From assembly GCF_000735355.1 (NCBI RefSeq), contig NZ_JMPI01000006.1:1-64000 (forward strand): 64,000 nt of DNA, written 5' to 3'. Position 1 is the first letter of the stretch, and every line of letters starts with the position of its first letter. The DNA is from Buttiauxella agrestis ATCC 33320. Its GTDB lineage: Bacteria; Pseudomonadota; Gammaproteobacteria; Enterobacterales; Enterobacteriaceae. Made by a program: the position numbers and the translations under genes. Positions 30,843 to 38,707 of the stretch are shown here, one piece after another. The notes beneath the pieces are model-generated. The model saw only the letters and a list, made by a program, of their open reading frames with translations. It ran no database searches and had not been told where the DNA came from.

Positions 30843-31892
30843 ATGCCGTTTACTCAGCAAAGCCGCCAGTTTTTACTGTCCGAAACGCAAACGGATTTTG
30901 CCCAATGCCATGCCTCTACGCTGGTGGCGTTGCCGGAGCATAATTCCGTGCTGGTGGCTTTTTTTGCCGGAACAAAAGAAGGCAGTGGCGACACCGCCAT
31001 CTGGCTGTCGCGCTCTGAAAACGGTGAATGGCACCCCGCGCAGCGCATCATGGCGGAGCCGGGTCTGGCGCATTGGAATCCGGTGCTTCACTACCAGCAA
31101 GGCGCGGTCTGGCTTTTCTATAAAGTGGGGCCGGACGTCCACACCTGGACGACGCGCGTGGCGGTTTCGCACGATGGTGGCCTGAGCTGGAGCGCGCCGC
31201 ACTCACTCATAAACGGCGATACACAGCCACGCGGACCGGTGAAAAATAAAATTCTGGTGATGAGTAACGGCGAGTGGTTAGCGCCAGGTTCAACGGAAAA
31301 TGACCAGCACTGGGATGCGTTTGTCGATGTTTCTGCGGACTGCGGGCAGTCCTGGTACAAAGTCGATATGCCTTTTGAGCACCAGTCACCGGGGCAAGGC
31401 GCGGACGAAAACACCTGGCAGGGGCTTAAAGATAATGCGCTGTGGGAGTGCAATTTAAAGCAAGTGTTTGCCTGGGATGGTGTGATTCAGCCCACGTTGT
31501 GGGAATCCCAAACGGGGAATATTCATGCGTTACTACGCAGCACGCGTGGAAAGATCTATCGTACTGATTCTGTTGATTATGGTCGTAGCTGGTGCGCGGC
31601 CTATGCCACAGCGCTTCCTAATAATAACAGTGGAATTGATGTGGTGAGACTCAGCTGTGGAACGCTGGTTCTGGCATGTAATCCCATCGAAGGAAACTGG
31701 GGTCGCCGTTATCCGATTGCTTTACTGGAATCGCAGGATAATGGCGCAACGTGGTCGCAACCCTGGGCTTTAGAACACAGCAAAGGTGAGTTTTCCTATC
31801 CAGCCATTATTGCCGAGGGGGAGGTTTTACATCTGACCTGGACTTTTAACCGTACAAACATCGTTTATCAGACAATTACACACAACAAATAA
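30843..31892 (+). CDS. Sialidase-fold (BNR/Asp-box) protein, cytoplasmic
   Basis: 349 residues with a six-bladed propeller pattern of the sialidase superfamily. Four Asp-boxes (SxDxGxxW) are visible: SHDGGLSW (109-116), SADCGQSW (164-171), SVDYGRSW (243-250) and SQDNGATW (297-304). Possible active-site arginines occur in TRVAVS, LLRSTRGKIYR and NWGRRYPIALL. There is no signal peptide, unlike secreted sialidases, so it should act on an imported compound inside the cell. Its neighbours (DapA/NanA-type lyase before it, a TTT importer after it) suggest cleavage of a glycosidic or related bond in an acidic sugar derivative. The true substrate is unknown. Confidence 0.8.
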   Translation: MPFTQQSRQFLLSETQTDFAQCHASTLVALPEHNSVLVAFFAGTKEGSGDTAIWLSRSENGEWHPAQRIMAEPGLAHWNPVLHYQQGAVWLFYKVGPDVHTWTTRVAVSHDGGLSWSAPHSLINGDTQPRGPVKNKILVMSNGEWLAPGSTENDQHWDAFVDVSADCGQSWYKVDMPFEHQSPGQGADENTWQGLKDNALWECNLKQVFAWDGVIQPTLWESQTGNIHALLRSTRGKIYRTDSVDYGRSWCAAYATALPNNNSGIDVVRLSCGTLVLACNPIEGNWGRRYPIALLESQDNGATWSQPWALEHSKGEFSYPAIIAEGEVLHLTWTFNRTNIVYQTITHNK

Positions 31893-31908
31893 AAACAGTG
31901 GAGACCCT

Positions 31909-32880
31909 ATGAAAAAGAACCTGTTATGTGCCTTATTGATGTTGCTACCGTTTGGTGCCGTTCATGCCGAACAAACTCTGACCTACCCGAAAAAGAACAT
32001 TGATGTCGTTATCCCTAAAAACCCAGGTGGCGGCACGGATACTTCCGCGCGTACCGTCATTGAATTTGCACGTGACAGAATGCCGTCCGGCACCATGATG
32101 GTTCCTGTCAACAAGCCTGCGGGCAACGGAATTACGGGCCTGCTGGAAGTCGCAAAAGCGCGTCCGGACGGTTATAAACTGGTGATGACGACCGTTGAGC
32201 TGGCGATGTTCCCGCACCAGGGGAAATCACCGGTAACGTATAAAGATTTCACCCCCATCGTCACTACCATCGCTGACCCCGTTGCGGTAGTGGTAAATGC
32301 CAAATCGCCATACAACACGCTGCAAGAATTTATTGATGCCGCGAAAGCGAACCCAGGGAAAATTAAAGTGGGTAACTCCGGCATGGGCGCCATTTACGAT
32401 CTCGCGACCATCAACATTGAGAAAATTACTGGCACGAAATTCAACCGTATTCCTTATAACGAAGGCACCGGTCCTTCCATCGCCGCATTAGTGGGCGAGC
32501 ACATTGATGCGGTGTTAACCACACCGGGTTCAGTTAAATCTCAGGTCGATGCCGGTATTTTAAAAGTGCTCGGTGTGATGGATGAAAAACGCTTCCCGTT
32601 ATTCCCGGATGTCCCGACATTTAAAGAAGCGCTGAATCTGGATGTGAACGTAAAAATGCGCGCCTGGGCGGTTCTGGCGACCACCGCAAAAGTGGACGAC
32701 AACATCAAGAAACAACTGGTTGATACGTTTACCGAAGTGGTGAAAACCCCGGCATACCAGGAAGCACTGAAGAAACAAGGCATTATGCCGGTCGTGATTA
32801 CCGGTGATGATGCCTACGAAATGATGAAAGACGACCATGAGCTGTACGGCAAACTGATCGCCGAAACCAAGAAAAAATAA
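31909..32880 (+). CDS. Tripartite tricarboxylate transporter substrate-binding protein (TctC/Bug family)
   Basis: 323 residues with signal peptide MKKNLLCALLMLLPFGAVHA. It follows the Bug family pattern: KKNIDVVIPKNPGGGTDTSARTV at the N-terminus, VPVNKPAGNGITGLLEVAKARPDGYKL, the internal GKIKVGNSGMGAIYDLATINIEKITG, and LVGEHIDAVLTTPGSVKSQVDAGILKVLGV. It captures the substrate in the periplasm for the TctA/TctB membrane pair encoded next. Bug proteins mostly bind carboxylates, which points to an acidic substrate for the whole cluster. An mRNA hairpin separates it from tctB. Confidence 0.9.
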   Translation: MKKNLLCALLMLLPFGAVHAEQTLTYPKKNIDVVIPKNPGGGTDTSARTVIEFARDRMPSGTMMVPVNKPAGNGITGLLEVAKARPDGYKLVMTTVELAMFPHQGKSPVTYKDFTPIVTTIADPVAVVVNAKSPYNTLQEFIDAAKANPGKIKVGNSGMGAIYDLATINIEKITGTKFNRIPYNEGTGPSIAALVGEHIDAVLTTPGSVKSQVDAGILKVLGVMDEKRFPLFPDVPTFKEALNLDVNVKMRAWAVLATTAKVDDNIKKQLVDTFTEVVKTPAYQEALKKQGIMPVVITGDDAYEMMKDDHELYGKLIAETKKK

Positions 32881-32900
32881 TCGATAAAAATATCACCCAT

Positions 32901-32926
32901 CTCCTGTCGGTAAATGCCGGCAGGAG
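32901..32926 (+). promoter_or_regulatory. Intercistronic hairpin overlapping the tctB ribosome binding site
   Basis: 10-bp arms CTCCTGTCGG / CCGGCAGGAG (one G-T pair) with loop TAAATG. The right arm runs into the tctB Shine-Dalgarno (GGAGGGAG, 32923-32930). It can both protect the 3' end of the binding-protein message and lower tctB translation. Confidence 0.65.
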
Positions 32927-32938
32927 GGAGATTCGACA

Positions 32939-33406
32939 ATGCGAACGCAGAATTTTTTTGTTGGGATGTTCTCTCTGGTATTGGGGATAGCGATTATCTT
33001 CCTCTCGCGCAATATGCCGATGTTTGATGAAAACGGCATATTAGGTGAGCGTTTCTGGCCCTATACCCTGGCCTGGTTATTTATTGGCTTAGGCGTTATC
33101 CAGTGGATAAGTATTTATTTGCAGCGTGGCACTACAGATGGCGAAAAAGCCGATCTTAGCTCTTATCCGGTGCGTAAAGCCTATGGTGTCACGGTTCTGA
33201 TGGTGATATACGCGGTGGCCCTTTGTTATGCCGGATTTATTGCTTCATCGGTAATTTTGATTCCCGCAATTATGTGGGTAATGGGTGAGCGGCGTCCGCT
33301 ATTTTTAGCCATTACTACCGCGCTGATTGTGCTGTGTATATATGTCTCATTTGAAGTTGTCTTTAATTCACCGCTGCCGGAATCCATATTTTCCGAGTCA
33401 TTCTAA
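32939..33406 (+). CDS. Tripartite tricarboxylate transporter small membrane protein (TctB)
   Basis: 155-residue inner-membrane protein with four hydrophobic helices, beginning RTQNFFVGMFSLVLGIAIIFLSRNMP. The size and pattern are those of the TctB subunit. It forms the membrane part with TctA, whose gene starts 9 bases later. The start at 32939 has GGAGGGAG about nine bases before it. Confidence 0.87.
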   Translation: MRTQNFFVGMFSLVLGIAIIFLSRNMPMFDENGILGERFWPYTLAWLFIGLGVIQWISIYLQRGTTDGEKADLSSYPVRKAYGVTVLMVIYAVALCYAGFIASSVILIPAIMWVMGERRPLFLAITTALIVLCIYVSFEVVFNSPLPESIFSESF

Positions 33407-33415
33407 GAGGCTAAG

Positions 33416-34924
33416 ATGAACGAAATTCTTGATGCCCTGATGATTGTCTTTAGCTTAGAAACGACCGGCATGATTTTGCTTGGCGTTCTGGCGGGGATCA
33501 TCATTGGTGCGCTACCGGGTTTAACGGTGAATATGGGTATCGCCCTGCTGCTGCCGCTGACGTATTCCTTCCAGGGAATGACCGGCATCCTGATGCTGCT
33601 GGGGGTTTATTGCGGTGCGGTATATGGCGGTTCAATTACGGCGATATTAATCAGCACGCCAGGCACGCCTGCTTCTGCGGCAACGGTGCTTGATGGCTAT
33701 CCGATGGCAAAACGTGGCGAAGCGGGACGCGCGCTGGGTTTATCCACGCTGGCATCAATGTTCGGTGGCGTCTTCAGTACCATTGCACTGGTTTTAATTG
33801 CGCCGCTGCTGGCAAAAGTGGCGACTGGATTTTCATCCGCAGAATATTTTGCTCTCGCCATTTTCGGTATTAGCATTATTACCAGCGTGTCGTCGCAGTC
33901 GGTTATTAAAGGTTTAATTGGTGGTGTACTGGGCTTATTTATTGCCACCATTGGTCTGGACCCGATGACCAGCGGCATGCGTTTTACCTTTGATTCAATT
34001 TACCTGATGGGCGGCATTTCCTTTATTCCCGTGCTGGTTGGCCTGTTTGCTTTCTCTCAGGGTTTATTAAGCCTTGAAGAGGATCACCGCGAAAAGCTGG
34101 CGGGAATTGTTCGACAGACCAAAAGTAAAATTGACCGCATTCTGCCCACCTGGTCTGATATTAAACGCGTGATGCCAACCTATATTCGCTCGTCGGTGAT
34201 CGGTACGGGTATCGGCGCAATTCCTGGGACTGGCGGCGATATCGCCTCGTTTATTGCTTACAACGAAGCCAAGCGCTGGTCAAAACACCCGGAAGAATTT
34301 GGGCACGGCTCACCGGAAGGCGTTTCAGCGCCAGAAGCGGGTGCAAACTCTGTGGCCGGTGGCGCAATGGTTCCACTCATGACACTCGGTATTCCAGGCG
34401 ATGGCGCGACGGCAATTATCATGGGCGCGTTTATGGTGCAGGGGCTGGCGCTCGGCCCGCAGTTATTCACGGATCATCCAGTTGAAGTCAATTCCATTTT
34501 CATCGGTTTGTTTGCGGCGAATATCTTTATGGGCATCATGGGCTTTATGGGGATGCGCTTATTTGCCAAAGTGATGAGCGTGCCGCGCCGCGTACTGGTG
34601 CCGATTATCTTTGTGCTGTGCTCGGTTGGGGCATATTCCGTTAACCATGATATGACCGATGTGTTTGTCATGATGGGCGCAGGGCTTGCGGCGTATATCC
34701 TGATTAAGCTGGATTTTTCGATGTCGCCAATTGTTATCGGTATTATTCTTGGGCCGATGGCCGAGTCGAATTTCCGCCGCACGCTGGTTATCTCCGAAGG
34801 CGACCCGATGATATTCCTCACGCGCCCGGTCTGCGCAGTGTTTTTAGGTATCGCAATACTGACGCTGTTGTTACCGATTTTTGGCCCGCGTTTAAAAGCC
34901 TTATGGCGTAAACAACCCAGCTAA
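33416..34924 (+). CDS. Tripartite tricarboxylate transporter large membrane protein (TctA)
   Basis: 502-residue inner-membrane permease with about twelve helices, driven by a cation gradient. The TctA signatures are GALPGLTVNMGIALLLPLTY, GVYCGAVYGGSITAILISTPGTPASAAT (containing the first GGS/STPG conserved region) and GTGIGAIPGTGGDIASFIAYNEAKR (second repeat, IPGTGGD). PEAGANSVAGGAMVPLMTLGIPGDGATA follows. The two glycine-rich motifs are those expected to form the substrate path. The gene is tightly packed between tctB and the regulator gene. Confidence 0.93.
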   Translation: MNEILDALMIVFSLETTGMILLGVLAGIIIGALPGLTVNMGIALLLPLTYSFQGMTGILMLLGVYCGAVYGGSITAILISTPGTPASAATVLDGYPMAKRGEAGRALGLSTLASMFGGVFSTIALVLIAPLLAKVATGFSSAEYFALAIFGISIITSVSSQSVIKGLIGGVLGLFIATIGLDPMTSGMRFTFDSIYLMGGISFIPVLVGLFAFSQGLLSLEEDHREKLAGIVRQTKSKIDRILPTWSDIKRVMPTYIRSSVIGTGIGAIPGTGGDIASFIAYNEAKRWSKHPEEFGHGSPEGVSAPEAGANSVAGGAMVPLMTLGIPGDGATAIIMGAFMVQGLALGPQLFTDHPVEVNSIFIGLFAANIFMGIMGFMGMRLFAKVMSVPRRVLVPIIFVLCSVGAYSVNHDMTDVFVMMGAGLAAYILIKLDFSMSPIVIGIILGPMAESNFRRTLVISEGDPMIFLTRPVCAVFLGIAILTLLLPIFGPRLKALWRKQPS

Positions 34925-34936
34925 GGAAGAGTCAGA

Positions 34937-35962
34937 TTGGCAAAGACAATTGAGCAAATCGCCACGGATCTTGGCGTTTCAATCACCACGGTGCGAGCCG
35001 TGTTGAATGGCAATGCGCAGAAATATCGCATTAGCGAAAAGACCCAGGAAAGAATCAATAGTTACGTTAAAAAACATAGCTATACCATCAATCTTGCTGC
35101 GCGGAGTTTAAAGCTTAATAAGACGGACACCTTTGGCCTGGTGATCCCGCGCCTGTCTAACCCCTTCTTTTCTGCATTGGCCGAATTACTGGAAGCACGC
35201 TGTCGTGAGCAGGGTTATCAGTTAATGATTAGCTGCACCAACAACGATACGGCGTATGAAAATTTGTTAGTGAAATCGCTGGAGAATCGCAACGTTGATG
35301 GGATTTTTGTCGTCTCGACCAACGCAACAAGCCAGGCGCATTACCTGAAAAACTGCCAGAAACCGCTGGTGTTTCTTGACAGGGATTTTGGCGTTGAAGG
35401 GGCGTGTTGCGTGGTGACGGATAACGTGGATAGCGGGTTTCGGCTGACGGACGCGATGCTGGACCATACTCACGCGCCGATTCAGTTCTTCGTGGGCGAC
35501 CCGAATTCACCGTCAATCGTTGACCGACTGACCGGTTTTCGTGCCGCGATGAAACAGCATGGCGTCAAAATTATGCCCGAGCACATCAGCAGCGCCGGGC
35601 ATAACCAGCTAAGCGACGGTGAAAAAATGATGGTGGATTATATTGATACCCATCACCACTGGCCGCAGCATTTTATTGCGTCGTCGTTGCCAATTTTACA
35701 AGGTGCACTGGGGGTATTGCGCGAGCGATACGGCTATATTCCGCACGAGATAAACATTGGCACCTTCGATGACAATATTATGCTCAGTTTCCTTGCGAAT
35801 AATATTTGGGCGATGCGCCAAAACGAGAAGCATCTTGCGCAAGAAGCCTGCCAGTTGATGCTGGAAAAACTCGCCCGGCATGATGAACCGCCAGGTAGCA
35901 GAGCTAAAGCGGAATTGGTATTCAGGCAAAGCACGGTGAATGCGCGCGACGCAAAACGCTGA
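34937..35962 (+). CDS. LacI family transcriptional regulator
   Basis: 341 residues starting at TTG 34937 with AAGGA at 34923-34927. The N-terminal LacI helix-turn-helix is TIEQIATDLGVSITTVRAVLNGNAQKYRISEKTQERI, with an unusual VRAVLNG in place of VSRVLNG. The hinge region (AARSLKLNKTDTFGLVIP) and a periplasmic-binding-protein-like core follow (LSNPFFSALAELLEARCREQGYQLMIS, VDGIFVVST). It is the last gene of the catabolic cluster, 12 bases after tctA, and probably represses it in the absence of a sugar ligand. It could therefore autoregulate. A bidirectional terminator follows. Confidence 0.9.
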   Translation: MAKTIEQIATDLGVSITTVRAVLNGNAQKYRISEKTQERINSYVKKHSYTINLAARSLKLNKTDTFGLVIPRLSNPFFSALAELLEARCREQGYQLMISCTNNDTAYENLLVKSLENRNVDGIFVVSTNATSQAHYLKNCQKPLVFLDRDFGVEGACCVVTDNVDSGFRLTDAMLDHTHAPIQFFVGDPNSPSIVDRLTGFRAAMKQHGVKIMPEHISSAGHNQLSDGEKMMVDYIDTHHHWPQHFIASSLPILQGALGVLRERYGYIPHEINIGTFDDNIMLSFLANNIWAMRQNEKHLAQEACQLMLEKLARHDEPPGSRAKAELVFRQSTVNARDAKR

Positions 35963-35976
35963 TCGACAAAAACAAA

Positions 35977-36004
35977 AAAGGCCTCGTATATAACAGAGGC
36001 CTTT
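35977..36004. terminator. Bidirectional terminator between the LacI gene and yjcB
   Basis: 9-bp stem AAAGGCCTC / GAGGCCTTT with a 10-base loop; A-run on the left (AAAAACAAAAAA) and TTTCACATTT on the right. Confidence 0.85.
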
Positions 36005-36023
36005 CACATTTCTGGCTGACCAA

Positions 36024-36305
36024 TCAGGTCAGCACCATCGGCCATTCAGGTGGCGCGTGACTTGAGATCTCAATCATAATGTCTTTGAACGACGCCCAGA
36101 TGACCGGGAAATCGGCCCACTCCAGCCCCAATAAGCCGGTCGCAAACCACAACGCAGAGGCAATCCCCAGCATGCTGCTGACGATAGCAAAAAACGTGTA
36201 GTCGGATTTGCGAAACTGGATATTCAACGTGCTGGCTAAAAACATCAGAACCGCACTGACTAAAGGCCAGCGCATTAATAAAACGCTGGTAGTAATTGCC
36301 GCCAT
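36024..36305 (-). CDS. yjcB: Small membrane protein YjcB
   Basis: A 93-residue protein, exactly the length of E. coli YjcB and ending like it (PEWPMVLT versus PQWPMILT). Three hydrophobic helices (LLMRWPLVSAVLMFLASTLNI, YTFFAIVSSMLGIASALWFA, GLLGLEWADFPVIW) place it in the inner membrane. Its function is unknown. AAGGAA precedes the start at 36305. It is separated from the upstream soxS gene on the same strand by 236 bases that contain a perfect CRP site; in E. coli pdeC lies in this gap. Confidence 0.92.
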   Translation of the reverse strand: MAAITTSVLLMRWPLVSAVLMFLASTLNIQFRKSDYTFFAIVSSMLGIASALWFATGLLGLEWADFPVIWASFKDIMIEISSHAPPEWPMVLT

Positions 36306-36422
36306 GAAAATTGTTCCTTAATCACATAACTCATTACGCTAAACGGTTATGCGCGACATAAGGCGCAGCAATGACAACTCAGGACCGTCAGGGGAATAAG
36401 TGGGTACAAAAAATGTAAGAAG

Positions 36423-36441
36423 AATCCTGTCTCACAGGATT
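36423..36441 (-). terminator. Probable soxS terminator
   Basis: 8-bp stem AATCCTGT / ACAGGATT with loop CTC on the plus strand. Read on the minus strand it is followed by CTTCTTACATTTTTT. It lies about 100 bases after the soxS stop. Confidence 0.55.
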
Positions 36442-36457
36442 TGTGAACTATATCACA
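36442..36457. promoter_or_regulatory. Perfect-consensus CRP site upstream of yjcB
   Basis: TGTGAACTATATCACA matches all ten conserved bases of TGTGA-N6-TCACA. It is 137 bases upstream of the yjcB start and 85 bases beyond the soxS stop. The most likely target is yjcB. Confidence 0.75.
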
Positions 36458-36541
36458 TTTGTTCTTTTAATCGCCAGTTCTGTGGCGCATTTTCTGACCC
36501 ATTTCTCGAATGTTCAGGCAACAATACTGCGGCAAATACCG

Positions 36542-36865
36542 TCAGGCGTGGTGACGATAATCAGTCGGTGTGCGGTCAAACTCACGGCGGAAAACGCGGG
36601 AAAATGTTTGCTGAGAAACGTAACCGTAGTCCATCGCGATATCAAAAATGGGGCGCTGGGTATTTCGCAGCTCTTTCGCTGCCATCAGCAGACGGCGCTG
36701 GCGAATGTATTCACCTAACGTCTGGCGCTTAACGGTACGGAACATTCGTTGAAGGTACCATTTTGAATAGCCTGATTTTTTTGCCACAACGTCAATGTTC
36801 AGCGGTTGATCAATGTGATCGTCAATCCATTCAGTCAAAGTTTGAATAATGTCCTGGTGTGCCAT
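36542..36865 (-). CDS. soxS: Superoxide response activator SoxS (AraC family)
   Basis: 107-residue AraC/XylS activator, all DNA-binding domain, that switches on the superoxide regulon. Both helix-turn-helix units are visible: LNIDVVAKKSGYSKWYLQRMFRTVK and RPIFDIAMDYGYVSQQTFSRVFRREFDRTP. It is divergent from soxR across 86 bases containing the SoxR operator, as in E. coli, so transcription is controlled by oxidised SoxR. Confidence 0.97.
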   Translation of the reverse strand: MAHQDIIQTLTEWIDDHIDQPLNIDVVAKKSGYSKWYLQRMFRTVKRQTLGEYIRQRRLLMAAKELRNTQRPIFDIAMDYGYVSQQTFSRVFRREFDRTPTDYRHHA

Positions 36866-36922
36866 AAGTCATCCTCAAGCCTGTGTGTTCGTTAGCAGGT
36901 TTTGTTGGCAGCGAGTATAATT

Positions 36923-36940
36923 CCTCAAGTTAACTTGAGG
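36923..36940. promoter_or_regulatory. SoxR operator in the soxS promoter
   Basis: A perfect 18-bp palindrome, CCTCAAGTTAACTTGAGG, in the soxS-soxR gap, identical in type to the enterobacterial SoxR box. MerR-type regulators bind between the -35 and -10 elements of soxS. Confidence 0.95.
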
Positions 36941-36951
36941 TAAAGAGGATT

Positions 36952-37410
36952 ATGGAAAAGAAAACACCGCGCTTTAAACCGTTACTCAGTCCTGGAGAAG
37001 TGGCAAAGCGCAGCGGCGTGGCTGTTTCCGCTTTGCACTTCTATGAAAGCAAGGGTCTGATCAAAAGCAGACGAAATAGCGGAAACCAGCGGCGTTATAC
37101 GCGTGATGTGCTGCGAAACGTCGCCATTATTAAAATTGCCCAGCGAATCGGCATTCCGTTGGCGACCATTGGTGAAGAGTTTGGCGTGCTGCCGGACGGC
37201 CATAAAATCAATAAAAACGACTGGAAAAAGATGTCGTCGCAATGGCGTGAAGAACTTGATCGGCGCATCAACATGCTGACTGCGTTGCGTGACGAACTTG
37301 ATGGCTGCATCGGCTGCGGTTGTTTATCGGGTGCCGACTGCCCGCTGCGAAATCCTGGCGATAAACTGGGTGAAGAGGGGACTGGCGCACGTCTTTTAGA
37401 AGATGATTAA
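36952..37410 (+). CDS. soxR: Redox-sensing transcriptional activator SoxR (MerR family)
   Basis: 152-residue MerR-type regulator that activates soxS when its [2Fe-2S] cluster is oxidised by redox-cycling compounds. The winged helix is at about residues 12-80 ([26 protein letters not shown]), then a dimerisation helix. The cluster cysteines are Cys119, Cys122, Cys124 and Cys130 in [12 protein letters not shown]. The GTG/ATG choice is simple: the ATG at 36952 follows AGAGGA. A 13-bp terminator follows, shared with a probable small RNA on the other strand. Confidence 0.97.
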   Translation: MEKKTPRFKPLLSPGEVAKRSGVAVSALHFYESKGLIKSRRNSGNQRRYTRDVLRNVAIIKIAQRIGIPLATIGEEFGVLPDGHKINKNDWKKMSSQWREELDRRINMLTALRDELDGCIGCGCLSGADCPLRNPGDKLGEEGTGARLLEDD

Positions 37411-37424
37411 GGTGAATCGCAGGC

Positions 37425-37567
37425 AAAACTAAAGCGCCCAACTTCGGCGCTTTAGTTTATTACCCGGTCTTTGTCTTTCGATCTATCCCGCTTTTCGCAA
37501 GGAGGGTTTCCCCCGACATCAGCGTCCCTCAATCACACATTCTCAGGAGGTTCCGGATTGCACTGAC
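37425..37567 (-). ncRNA. sraL: Probable small RNA SraL (RyjA), convergent with soxR
   Basis: Position and structure fit SraL/RyjA, which in enterobacteria lies just after soxR on the opposite strand. On the minus strand a -10-like TACACT (plus 37574-37579) would start transcription near 37567. A GC-rich internal hairpin with GGGGGAAACCC and GCGAAAAGC follows. The RNA would end at the 13-bp terminator stem (37426-37458) with a TTTT tail. Predicted length is about 142 bases against about 140 for E. coli SraL. Homology is inferred from location, length and terminator sharing; I could not compare sequences directly. Confidence 0.65.
37426..37458. terminator. Bidirectional terminator of soxR and the small RNA
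   Basis: 13-bp perfect stem AAACTAAAGCGCC / GGCGCTTTAGTTT with a 7-base loop. T-rich on both strands (TTTATT after it on plus, TTTT on minus). Confidence 0.92.
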
Positions 37568-37694
37568 AATTTAAGTGTAGCCAGGCATCGTCAGGTTTCA
37601 AGGTGAATTTGCATGTTTTTTGAACAATTCTAATGCGCCACATTGCGCAACGTTTCCTATAGTTAACTCATCTTGCTAAACAGAAGGTTAACTC

Positions 37695-38357
37695 ATGCTT
37701 ACCGTTCATCATCTCAATAACTCCCGCTCGCAGCGCATATTATGGATGCTAGAAGAGCTTCAGGTGCCGTACCAGATTGTTCGTTATCAGCGCGAACCCA
37801 CGATGCTCGCACCAGAGTCATTAAAAGCCGTGCACCCGCTAGGGAAATCGCCGGTGGTGGAAGATAACGGCAATATCCTCGTGGAATCCGGGGCAATCAT
37901 CGAATATCTGCAAGAAACCTATGACCCCGAAAGCCGCCTCAAGCCGATTTCCTGCGAGGACAAACTGCGTTATCGATTCTGGCTGCATTACGCCGAAGGA
38001 TCGTTGATGCCCTTGCTGATGATGAAACTGGTCTTTGGTAGCCTGGGCAAAGCACCTGTACCGTGGTTGTTACGTCCGGTCGGCAATGTTTTGGGGCAGG
38101 GCGTGCAAAAGGCATATCTGAACAAACAGATTTTGACGCATGCGCGTTACCTCGAAGATTGTCTGCAAAAAACGCCCTGGTTTGCCGGGCAAGCGATAAG
38201 TGCGGCGGATATTCAAATGAGTTTCCCGGTTATCGCTTTGCTGTCTCGCGGTGGCATAAACGACCTGCCGAATTTGCAGAATTGGTATAACCAGGTGCAA
38301 ATGCGCCCCGCCTGGCAGAGGGCCGTTCAGCAGGGTGGGCCTTTCGAAATCCCATAA
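37695..38357 (+). CDS. Glutathione S-transferase family protein
   Basis: 220 residues with the two GST domains. The N-terminal thioredoxin-like domain starts MLTVHHLNNSRSQRILWMLEELQVPYQIV, with the glutathione-contacting LGKSPVVEDNG (cis-Pro) and LVESGAIIEYLQETYDP. The C-terminal helical domain ends LLSRGGINDLPNLQNWYNQVQMRPAWQRAV. The catalytic residue in this type is a Ser near residue 9-11 (NNSRSQRI). It stands alone, with AGAAGG before the start, and is not in E. coli K-12 at this site. The stop codon overlaps the edge of an ERIC element. Substrate unknown. Confidence 0.88.
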   Translation: MLTVHHLNNSRSQRILWMLEELQVPYQIVRYQREPTMLAPESLKAVHPLGKSPVVEDNGNILVESGAIIEYLQETYDPESRLKPISCEDKLRYRFWLHYAEGSLMPLLMMKLVFGSLGKAPVPWLLRPVGNVLGQGVQKAYLNKQILTHARYLEDCLQKTPWFAGQAISAADIQMSFPVIALLSRGGINDLPNLQNWYNQVQMRPAWQRAVQQGGPFEIP

Positions 38358-38482
38358 TATCCGTCATTCTTCAATTCGCCTTTTTGTTGGCTGCGCTCAC
38401 TCGCCCAAATCACTGACTTATGTCAGCTCATTGGGACTCTTTCTCTTGCCGCCGCAATGCGAATCGAATGATTTAGGATATT
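38356..38482. repeat. ERIC element 3 (after the GST gene)
   Basis: 127 bp with ends AATATCC / GGATATT, core CAAATCACTGACTTATGTCAGCTCATTGGG. It is more diverged than elements 2 and 5. Its left end supplies the last two bases of the GST stop codon, so the element inserted exactly at the gene end. Confidence 0.82.
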
Positions 38483-38563
38483 AGTTTTGGATATTGAAAA
38501 ATCCTATGAGCCAGGAAAATGTATTACCCGTATCTTGCATCATTGTTGCTAAATTGCGCATCG

Positions 38564-38579
38564 ACGATAACGTTTGCGC
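38564..38579. promoter_or_regulatory. Candidate PurR operator 1 upstream of ghxP
   Basis: ACGATAACGTTTGCGC matches 13 of 16 positions of the PurR palindrome ACGCAAACGTTTGCGT. The downstream gene transports purine bases, which fits. Confidence 0.6.
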
Positions 38580-38707
38580 ATGAGGTGGCGATATTTTGAC
38601 CGGCTAACGCATTTTTCGGCAAAAAGCGGCAAAGTTCGGTTGAAAATCCATGTAAGAAGGCCGGATAATCGTTTGCCTTAATTTTGACGCACAGTTTGTA
38701 TGCGCGG

